Shown piece by piece: positions 1-5,187 of a stretch of 5,674 nt of DNA. A program made the position numbers and the translations under genes. The notes beneath the pieces were generated by a model that saw nothing but the letters and a program-made list of their open reading frames with translations, was not told the DNA's origin and searched no databases. The first letter of the stretch is position 1. The number at the start of each line of letters is the position of its first letter. Location of the stretch: the NCBI GenBank assembly GCA_030622585.1, contig JAUXFZ010000191.1, positions 1 to 5,674 of the forward strand, written 5' to 3'. This stretch comes from Myxococcales bacterium. GTDB taxonomy: Bacteria > Myxococcota_A > Polyangia > Polyangiales > Houyiibacteriaceae.

Positions 1-377
1 ACGCGGATGCCGTCCGGCGTGAAGTCGAGGACTGCCACCGGGCAAATGAGTCGCGTGATTTGGACGCCCTCGTCGCAGGGAGGCCCGATGAGCGAGCCGA
101 GGCCTTCGAGGGTGCTGGCGCTCACCCCGACGACCGGGCAGCCGAGTGCGGAAGGGTCGGCGTCCGTGGTTGCGCGCCCCTGCGGGGACACGGCGCTCAC
201 TTCGACGAACGCTAGCTCCGCAAGATCGGCGGTGGTGTTACGGCCGAGCGCTTCGAGAGCGCCTCGCACAGCCTGTGGCAAGCCATTTCCAAACCACACC
301 CCGCGTTTGGACTCACATTCCTCAGCAGCGCGCGAAAGGACGCGTTCGAGGTCAGCTGCGTGCTTGGGCGATGGCAT
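1..377 (-). CDS. N-terminal part of a protein with weak CoA-transferase-subunit resemblance, truncated by the window edge
   Basis: An open minus-strand frame runs from an ATG at 377-375 to the left edge without a stop, giving 125 complete residues. It is the fourth gene of the pyr run and its first 26 bases overlap the end of carA, so translation is probably coupled; no good Shine-Dalgarno is visible before it. Residues 10-36 (ERVLSRAAEE, then RGVWFGNGLPQAV) resemble the opening helix and glycine loop of family I CoA-transferase beta subunits (E-R-x-x-x-R-A-A ... G-x-G-L-P). Residues 108-123 (TRLICPVAVLDFTPDG) resemble their late 'TDLAVxDxTPDG' strand. However, only about 85 residues separate these motifs, roughly half the usual distance, and the catalytic Glu motif (S-E-N-G) is absent. 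That the frame is a real gene is well supported by codon pattern and spacing. The family assignment is tentative: it could be a condensed, non-catalytic member of the NagB/CoA-transferase fold or something unrelated. Confidence 0.5.
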   Translation of the reverse strand, partial: MPSPKHAADLERVLSRAAEECESKRGVWFGNGLPQAVRGALEALGRNTTADLAELAFVEVSAVSPQGRATTDADPSALGCPVVGVSASTLEGLGSLIGPPCDEGVQITRLICPVAVLDFTPDGIR

Positions 378-1464
378 CGGTGAACCGGCGGAAAAGGTAG
401 CGTGAGTCGTGCGGACCTGCGGCGGCCTCAGGGTGATACTGGACGCTGAAGGCGCCGGTCTCGAGGTGCTCGATCCCTTCGCAGGTCTCGTCGTTCAAGT
501 GGAGGTGAGTCAGCTCGCAGTTGTCCTTCAGGGATTCGACGTCGACGCAGAAACCGTGGTTCTGGGTCGTGACTTCGATGCGTCCGGTTTTGATGTCTTT
601 GACCGGCTGATTGAGCCCGCGATGGCCAAACTTGAGCTTGTAGCTCTGACCGCCGAGCGCAAGGCTCATCAACTGATGGCCTAGACAGATGCCGAACATC
701 GGGCGCTGACCGAGAAGCTCGCGCACCGTTGCAATACCCCCGGACACCGCCGCTGGGTCGCCGGGGCCGTTGGACAGGAAGATGCCGTCGGGGTCGAGCG
801 CCAACACATCTGTGGCACTCGCCGTGGCGGGAACGACCGTGACCTTGCACCCTTCGTCGACGAGGCAGCGCAAGATGTTGAGCTTGACACCGAAATCCAT
901 GGCCACGACGTGCCAGGGACGCGCACCTTCGCGTTGCTGGGCCCAAACGCCACTGCCCTCGGTCCATTCGTAGGCTTCGGGGGTTGTGACCTCGCCGGTG
1001 AGGTTCTGGCCCGTCATTGGCGGTGCGGCTTTGGCGCGGTCGTGAAGGGTCGCCGGGTCTTCCGTTCCGATGGCAGCCATCTGCGCCCCGACGTCCCGAA
1101 TGTGGCGAGTGAGCGTGCGCGTGTCCACGCCGGTAATCCCTATGATCCCGCGCTTGGCAAGATAGGCGTCCAGCGACTCTTTGGTCCGCCAGTTGCTCTC
1201 GACGGCGGACAGCTCCCGCACGACGAAGCCACGCAGGGCAGGGCGCCGGGCTTCGCTGTCTTCGGCGTTGACGCCGGTGTTGCCGATCTGAGGCGCCGTC
1301 ATCGTGACGATTTGACCGCAGTAGGACGGGTCGGTGAGCACCTCTTCGTAGCCCGTCATGCCGGTCGTGAATACCGCTTCGCCGGTGGCCGCGCCTTCGG
1401 CACCGAAACTCTGCCCCGCAAAGCGGGTGCCATCAGCAAGTACGAGGTGTGCTTCTTTGGTCAT
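352..1464 (-). CDS. carA: Carbamoyl-phosphate synthase, small (glutaminase) subunit
   Basis: A 370-residue protein, close to the usual CarA length of about 380. It hydrolyses glutamine and channels ammonia to the large subunit CarB, which makes carbamoyl phosphate for pyrimidines and arginine in the cytoplasm. Residues 1-150 form the CarA N-terminal domain, with VFTTGMTGYEEVLTDPSY at 31-48. Residues 186-365 are a class I glutamine amidotransferase: SNGPGDP at 231-237, the nucleophile Cys260 in GICLGHQ (258-264), NHGF at 302-305, and the catalytic His344 and Glu346 in QYHPE. All key residues are present, so it should be active. The start ATG (1464-1462) overlaps the pyrC TGA as ATGA, implying coupled translation; the same frame stays open further upstream, but only as a shadow inside pyrC. 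The 3' end overlaps the next gene by 26 bases. carB is not in the window. Confidence 0.97.
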   Translation of the reverse strand: MTKEAHLVLADGTRFAGQSFGAEGAATGEAVFTTGMTGYEEVLTDPSYCGQIVTMTAPQIGNTGVNAEDSEARRPALRGFVVRELSAVESNWRTKESLDAYLAKRGIIGITGVDTRTLTRHIRDVGAQMAAIGTEDPATLHDRAKAAPPMTGQNLTGEVTTPEAYEWTEGSGVWAQQREGARPWHVVAMDFGVKLNILRCLVDEGCKVTVVPATASATDVLALDPDGIFLSNGPGDPAAVSGGIATVRELLGQRPMFGICLGHQLMSLALGGQSYKLKFGHRGLNQPVKDIKTGRIEVTTQNHGFCVDVESLKDNCELTHLHLNDETCEGIEHLETGAFSVQYHPEAAAGPHDSRYLFRRFTDAIAQARS

Positions 1465-2765
1465 ACTTCTAGCTCGTATACGATTTTGCCCCCGACAATC
1501 GTCATGAAGGGCCTGCCCGTCAGCTCGCGACCGAGCAGGGGCGTGTTGTGCGACTTGGAGCGTAGCGCTTCCTTGTCGAGAATCCATGACGCTTCCGGAT
1601 CGAGAAGGGTGACGTCCGCGCGGCGACCCTCCCGCAGCGAGCCGCCGTCGAAATCGGGGATCAATCGAGCAGGGGCGGTCGAGAGCGTCTCCACGAACCG
1701 CAGAGGCTTGAAGACCCCGTCGCGTACGAGCCGGAGCATCGACCCAATCGCGCTCTCGAGTCCGTTGATCCCAAGCGACGCCGCTTCGAACTCGCAGTCC
1801 TTCTCGAGGTCGGTATGCGGCGCATGATCGGTCGCTATGCAGTCGATCGTGCCGTCGGCGAGTGCCTCTCGAAGGGCCTCGCGGTCTGCCTCCTCGCGAA
1901 GGGGCGGGTTGACCTTGCAATAGGTGTCGTAACTGAGGAGCGCCTCGTCCGTGAAGAGCAGGTGATGTGGCGTCACCTCGGCGGATACGCGCAGACCCCG
2001 TGCCTTCGCCTCCCGAATCAGGCGAACTGCTCCGAGGCTCGAAATGTGCGCGACGTGGTATCGGGCGCCGGTCGTTTCGGCCAGAATCAAATCCCGCGCG
2101 ACGATGATGTCCTCCGCGGCGCGCGGCCAACCCCGCAGCCCGAGCCGAGTGGAGCGGGCCCCTTCATGCATCTGCGCGCCTTCGGTGAGGTGGTGATCCT
2201 CGCAGTGCTGGCTCACCAGGAGATCGAACGTGCGCGCGTACTCCATCGCGTGCCGCATCACCGCGGCGTTCATCACGCAGACCCCGTCGTCGCTGACACC
2301 GATGGCGCCCGCGTCTCGCAGGTCCGCCATCTCGGTGAGCTCGGCGCCTTTCTGCCCTTTGGTGACGGCACCGAAAGGCAGCAGCCGCGCTCCGCCGTGG
2401 GCTTCGGCGCGGGCGACCATCATCTCGGTGATCGCGCGTGTGTCGTTGGTCGGCTTGGTGTTGGGCATTGGGCAGACGGCCGTGAAGCCGCCGGCCGCCG
2501 CGGCGTCCAAGCCGGAGCCAATGTCTTCCTTGTACTCCTGTCCCGGCTCACGAAGATGCACGTGCAAATCGATGAAGCCCGGACACACCCAGCGTCCAGA
2601 AGCATCCACGAGGCGCACATCATCGCTGGCCTGGTATGCGGCCCCCGCATCGCGCCCCACGTCCTTGATGCGCCCCGCTTCGATTACGACATCGGCGGTT
2701 TCGTCGAGCCCCTGAGATGGATCGAGAACGCGTCCGCCCCGAAGGACGATCAGCTGGGTCAGCAT
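1461..2765 (-). CDS. pyrC: Dihydroorotase, class I (Bacillus/Aquifex type)
   Basis: A 434-residue zinc amidohydrolase that cyclises N-carbamoyl-L-aspartate to dihydroorotate, step three of pyrimidine synthesis. The metal and catalytic residues of the class I family are all visible: His68 and His70 in DLHVHLREPG (66-75), a metal-bridging Asp at 159 or 160 in VSDDG, His187 in QHCED, His240 in AHISS, and Asp313 in ATDHAPH (311-317). Substrate-binding Arg72 and Asn102 (PMPNTKP) are also present. The Asp in place of a carboxylated Lys and the length over 420 place it in class I rather than the shorter E. coli PyrC type. In characterised class I enzymes activity often needs partnership with PyrB, yet no pyrB lies next to it here. 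The ATG at 2765-2763 has only a weak GCGGA-like site upstream, which lies in a hairpin. The stop overlaps the carA start by four bases. Confidence 0.97.
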   Translation of the reverse strand: MLTQLIVLRGGRVLDPSQGLDETADVVIEAGRIKDVGRDAGAAYQASDDVRLVDASGRWVCPGFIDLHVHLREPGQEYKEDIGSGLDAAAAGGFTAVCPMPNTKPTNDTRAITEMMVARAEAHGGARLLPFGAVTKGQKGAELTEMADLRDAGAIGVSDDGVCVMNAAVMRHAMEYARTFDLLVSQHCEDHHLTEGAQMHEGARSTRLGLRGWPRAAEDIIVARDLILAETTGARYHVAHISSLGAVRLIREAKARGLRVSAEVTPHHLLFTDEALLSYDTYCKVNPPLREEADREALREALADGTIDCIATDHAPHTDLEKDCEFEAASLGINGLESAIGSMLRLVRDGVFKPLRFVETLSTAPARLIPDFDGGSLREGRRADVTLLDPEASWILDKEALRSKSHNTPLLGRELTGRPFMTIVGGKIVYELEV

Positions 2766-2768
2766 AGC

Positions 2769-2791
2769 GGTCCGCAGTTACGTGACGGACC
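2769..2791 (-). promoter_or_regulatory. Hairpin over the pyrC ribosome-binding region
   Basis: In the pyrC sense direction GGTCCG (2791-2786), an 11-base loop and CGGACC (2774-2769) form a perfect 6-bp, GC-rich stem that ends three bases before the pyrC ATG. The only Shine-Dalgarno-like bases (GCGGA) are in or next to the 3' arm, so folding would hide the site. Whether it regulates pyrC or merely insulates it from the upstream small gene is unknown. No U-run follows, so it is not an intrinsic terminator. Confidence 0.4.
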
Positions 2792-2808
2792 CAAACCAGT
2801 CAACCCGG

Positions 2809-3051
2809 TCAGCCGGCCCTGCGGTGAAGACCGTCCCCGACGGCCGCCGCAATAGTGCCGACGGAAGACGAAAGCTTGGCTTGCGATTTCTTCTCTTCGA
2901 CCCGCTTCTTCATCGTCATGACCTTGCGGTAAACCGCCGCGAAGTCTTTGTTGCGGGTGGCCATGGAAGGGTTGCCTCCGCGCAAGAGGGTTTGCAGGAT
3001 GAATTCGAGAACTTGAATCTCGCCTTCGGAGAAACTGTTGCTGATGCGCAT
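2809..3051 (-). CDS. Small basic protein of unknown function heading the pyr operon
   Basis: An 80-residue frame from the ATG at 3051-3049 to a TGA at 2811-2809. I do not recognise a named family. Residues 7-24 (FSEGEIQVLEFILQTLLR) look like an amphipathic helix. A GGNPSMATRNK turn (25-35) follows, then a long strongly basic helix at 36-58 with VYRKVMTMKKRVEEKK, which could dimerise or bind nucleic acid. The tail (60-80) is Ser/Ala/Gly rich and probably flexible. There are no cysteines, signal peptide or membrane segments. A TTG 12 codons upstream (3087) could be an alternative start, but the ATG is better placed and gives a cleaner N-terminus; neither has a strong Shine-Dalgarno. The stop is 43 bases from pyrC on the same strand, so co-transcription is likely. 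A role in regulating or assembling the pyrimidine enzymes is only a guess from position. Confidence 0.65.
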   Translation of the reverse strand: MRISNSFSEGEIQVLEFILQTLLRGGNPSMATRNKDFAAVYRKVMTMKKRVEEKKSQAKLSSSVGTIAAAVGDGLHRRAG

Positions 3052-3091
3052 GCGATCGGATCTACCACCGGTACGGCCAGATGACAATCAG

Positions 3092-3121
3092 TGACGTGCC
3101 ATGTAGGGCCATAGGATGTCA
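3092..3121. repeat. Imperfect palindrome upstream of the pyr operon
   Basis: The arms TGACATCCTATG and CATGGCACGTCA (minus-strand reading) flank a 6-base centre. Ten of twelve positions can pair, one of them as G-T. It overlaps the putative -10 at 3118-3123 and the predicted transcription start. A further TGAC half-site lies ten bases outside at 3082-3085. The position suits a repressor operator or a leader hairpin; no known regulator site was recognised. Confidence 0.4.
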
Positions 3122-3146
3122 TATGATTTCGAGATTTGCTTTCCAA
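3118..3146 (-). promoter_or_regulatory. Possible sigma-70-type promoter for the small gene-pyrC-carA operon
   Basis: On the minus strand TTGGAA (3146-3141) and TATGAC (3123-3118) are separated by exactly 17 bases, each matching four of six consensus positions. Transcription would start near 3111, leaving a leader of about 60 bases before the small gene. The 215-base gap at 3052-3266 otherwise shows no gene. Support is positional and weak, because such matches arise by chance. Confidence 0.3.
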
Positions 3147-3266
3147 GCTACCAAGAGTCCGCTGTTTCCACAGTCGCCCATGCTTCTATCAACGATCGTG
3201 CTTTGAGGCCCGAACCCCGTTGCATGGTTGACAAATGATTCAAAAGTAGCGGCGCGACGCGCGGGA

Positions 3267-4970
3267 CTAGTGGTCGGCAGCAGTCACGCGGACGATCTCG
3301 TCGATCGTCGTGACGCCAGCGAGCACCTTGTTGAGCCCGGCCATGCGCAACGTCGCCACGCCGTCGCGAATCATCTCGTCCTTCACCTCGGCGGTCGATC
3401 CACCCTGCAGAACGATTTCGCGCAGCCGATCCTTGAACGGCATGACTTCATACAACGCGATTCGACCCTTGTAGCCGGTGTCGTTGCAGACCTTGCAGCC
3501 TGTGCCGCGAAAAGCGGTCACGTCCGGGATCGTGTCCTCCGGGAAGCCGACATCGAGAAGGACCTGCTCGTCGGTGGGCACCTGGACCTTGCACTCTTGG
3601 CAGATCTGGCGAGCCAGACGTTGGGCCAACACGAGGTTGACCGACGCAGTAACGAGGAACGGCTCAACGCCCATGTTGAGCAGACGTGTGACCGTGCTGG
3701 GCGCATCGTTCGTATGGAGTGTCGACAAGACCAAGTGGCCCGTCAACGCGGCCTTGACCGCAATCTCGGCGGTCTCGAAGTCTCGAATCTCGCCGACCAT
3801 GATGATGTCGGGGTCCTGACGAAGGAACGACCTCAACGACGCGGCGAAGTTCAAGCCGATGTCCTCGTGCATCTGCACCTGATTGATCCCCATCAAGTTG
3901 AACTCGATCGGATCCTCGGCTGTGTTGATGTTGGTCTCGACGTCGTTCAGGTCCGACATGGCGGAGTAGAGCGTCGTCGTCTTGCCCGAACCGGTGGGGC
4001 CGGTGACCAGCACCATGCCGTACGGCTGGTGAATCGCGTCGCGAAAATCCGCAAGCGGCTTCTGCTCGAAACCGAGCTTGGTCATGTCGAGCTGCAGATT
4101 CGATTTGTCGAGAAGACGAAGGACGATTTTCTCGCCCCAGAGAGTCGGCACGGCAGAAACACGATAGTCCATCTCGCGGCCCTTACCGAGCTTGAGCTTG
4201 ATGCGACCATCCTGCGGCAGACGACGTTCGGCGATGTCCAGCGAGGACATGATCTTCAAGCGCGATGCGATGGCGTTCTTGAGCTTGATCGGAGGCGTCA
4301 TCTCTTCGTGGAGCACCCCGTCGACGCGATAGCGGACGCGCAGCACGCGCTCGTAGGGCTCGACGTGAATGTCTGAAGCGCCTTGCTTGATCGCGTTCAG
4401 CAGAATCGCGTTGCAAAGCCGAACAACCGGCGCGTCCTCGCTAGCCTTTTCAAGGTCGAGGAGGTCATCATCATCATCCGACGTGGCGACTTCGATCTCC
4501 GACTCGTCGAAGCCCTCCATGATGTCTTCGTAGGAGATCTCCGGCTGCGCGTACGCCTTCTCGAGCGCCGCGAGGATCGCGCTTTCCGACGAAACGACAG
4601 GCTCCACGTTGTAGCCCGTGAGGAACTTCACATCATCGATGGCGTTGAGGTTCGACGGGTCCGCCATCGCGACGATGAGCGAGCTGCCCGCTCGTGACAC
4701 CGGGATGATCTTGTGACGCTCACAAACCTGAGGGCTGATCAGCTTCAGAATTTCTCGGTCGATCTCGTACTCCGAGAGGTCGATCGATTGGACGCGATAC
4801 TGCTCGCTCAGAAAGTCCGTGATCTCCTGGTCGGAGATTGCGCCGAGGCGAGCCAACGCATAGCCCAGACTAATGTTGTCGTCCTTCTGCTGCTTCTGCG
4901 CTTCGCGCAGCTGCTCGAGGCTGATTCTCTTCTCGCGAACAAGGAGCTCACCGAGTCTGTTTCTGCTCAT
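3267..4970 (-). CDS. pilB: Type IV pilus assembly (extension) ATPase PilB
   Basis: A 567-residue GspE/PilB-family hexameric ATPase that works on the cytoplasmic side of the inner membrane to drive pilin polymerisation. Residues 1-140 are an MshEN-type (T2SSE_N) region, with NRLGELLVREKRISLEQL at 4-21 and a related second repeat at 35-60. A short acidic linker follows (DDDDDLLDLE, 165-174). The core has Walker A GPTGSGKTT (324-332), an Asp-box acid pair in TAEDPIE (350-356), Walker B DPDIIMVGEIRD (386-397) and a His box GHLVLSTLHTND (411-422). Cys457, Cys460, Cys492 and Cys495 form the four-cysteine metal site typical of PilB/GspE and absent from PilT. The Walker B glutamate (Glu394) and the MshEN region favour PilB over PilT. 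GspE of type II secretion is the main alternative, but the N-terminus resembles myxobacterial PilB. No pilT or pilC follows; the next gene downstream is the unrelated pyr operon, 215 bases away. The start ATG has a good upstream GGGGAAG. Confidence 0.93.
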   Translation of the reverse strand: MSRNRLGELLVREKRISLEQLREAQKQQKDDNISLGYALARLGAISDQEITDFLSEQYRVQSIDLSEYEIDREILKLISPQVCERHKIIPVSRAGSSLIVAMADPSNLNAIDDVKFLTGYNVEPVVSSESAILAALEKAYAQPEISYEDIMEGFDESEIEVATSDDDDDLLDLEKASEDAPVVRLCNAILLNAIKQGASDIHVEPYERVLRVRYRVDGVLHEEMTPPIKLKNAIASRLKIMSSLDIAERRLPQDGRIKLKLGKGREMDYRVSAVPTLWGEKIVLRLLDKSNLQLDMTKLGFEQKPLADFRDAIHQPYGMVLVTGPTGSGKTTTLYSAMSDLNDVETNINTAEDPIEFNLMGINQVQMHEDIGLNFAASLRSFLRQDPDIIMVGEIRDFETAEIAVKAALTGHLVLSTLHTNDAPSTVTRLLNMGVEPFLVTASVNLVLAQRLARQICQECKVQVPTDEQVLLDVGFPEDTIPDVTAFRGTGCKVCNDTGYKGRIALYEVMPFKDRLREIVLQGGSTAEVKDEMIRDGVATLRMAGLNKVLAGVTTIDEIVRVTAADH

Positions 4971-4979
4971 GCCTGATTA

Positions 4980-4986
4980 CTTCCCC
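4980..4986 (-). promoter_or_regulatory. Ribosome-binding site of pilB
   Basis: GGGGAAG reads on the minus strand nine bases before the pilB ATG at 4970. It is the clearest Shine-Dalgarno-like sequence among the minus-strand genes here and supports that start, which also places the MshEN motif at residues 4-21, as expected for the family. Confidence 0.6.
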
Positions 4987-5002
4987 AATGAGATCCAGTC
5001 TT

Positions 5003-5030
5003 AGTATATTTATTCACAAAAAACGATAAG
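5003..5030 (-). promoter_or_regulatory. Possible pilB promoter in an AT-rich stretch
   Basis: A good -10 match, TATACT (5008-5003 on the minus strand, five of six to TATAAT), sits in the most AT-rich part of the window (about 5001-5030) and would start transcription some 25 bases before pilB. The -35 is poor: TTATCG at 15 bases is the nearest candidate. No GG-N10-GC sigma-54 pattern was seen, so an activator-dependent or non-standard promoter is possible. Confidence 0.28.
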
Positions 5031-5045
5031 GCTCAAGTAATAGGC

Positions 5046-5070
5046 AGCTAGGCGACTATGCGAGCTAGCT
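5046..5070. repeat. Inverted repeat AGCTAG/CTAGCT in the divergent intergenic region
   Basis: AGCTAG (5046-5051) and CTAGCT (5065-5070) are perfect inverted 6-bp arms with centres 19 bp apart, roughly two helical turns. The right arm is part of an 8-bp self-palindrome, AGCTAGCT (5063-5070). It lies between the pilB promoter candidate and the plus-strand gene, a natural operator position, but no regulator is known and chance is possible. Confidence 0.3.
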
Positions 5071-5111
5071 TACCTCTGGAAAAGGGCATTGCCGAAATCC
5101 CGTATTTCCTG

Positions 5112-5148
5112 AGCATTTATAAGCATTTCAGGGGCCTGAGGAGCATGT
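5112..5148 (+). repeat. Phased direct repeats AGCATTT upstream of the plus-strand membrane gene
   Basis: AGCATTT occurs at 5112-5118 and 5122-5128, with a degenerate copy AGCATGT at 5142-5148. The starts are 10 and 20 bases apart, so all would face the same side of the helix. A -10-like TATAAG (5118-5123) falls between the first two copies but has no matching -35. This is compatible with an activator or repressor site for the downstream gene; nothing more can be said. Confidence 0.3.
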
Positions 5149-5187
5149 TGGCTTGCCGCCGAGTGGCGACCGGGGTACCGAGCGGGA

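Noticed and set aside
1465..2130. Upstream extension of the carA frame inside pyrC (222 extra codons)
   Set aside because: The translated extension is Arg/Gly/Ser/Ala-rich low-complexity shadow of pyrC. Genuine CarA begins at MTKEAHLVLADG at 1464.
1815..2855. Plus-strand open frame of 346 codons opposite pyrC
   Set aside because: It is antisense to a complete dihydroorotase with all catalytic residues, and has no family resemblance or start signal.
3161..3180. CTGT-GGAA-ACAG mini-hairpin with a GNRA-like loop on the minus strand
   Set aside because: The stem is only four base pairs with no extension and no U-run, so it is likely chance.
3228..3233. TTGACA perfect -35 hexamer on the plus strand
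   Set aside because: No -10-like sequence lies 16-18 bases downstream (the region is GC-rich), and it would transcribe only antisense to pilB.
3240..3266. Possible intrinsic terminator after pilB
   Set aside because: The minus strand has a short GCGC-GTC-GCGC stem followed later by CTACTTTTG. Four base pairs and an interrupted, distant T-run are too weak to call.
3228..4376. Long plus-strand open frame (382 codons) opposite pilB
   Set aside because: It is antisense to an intact pilB with every motor motif. The translation is rich in Arg, Asp, His and Val, typical of a reversed GC-rich gene, with no recognisable domain.
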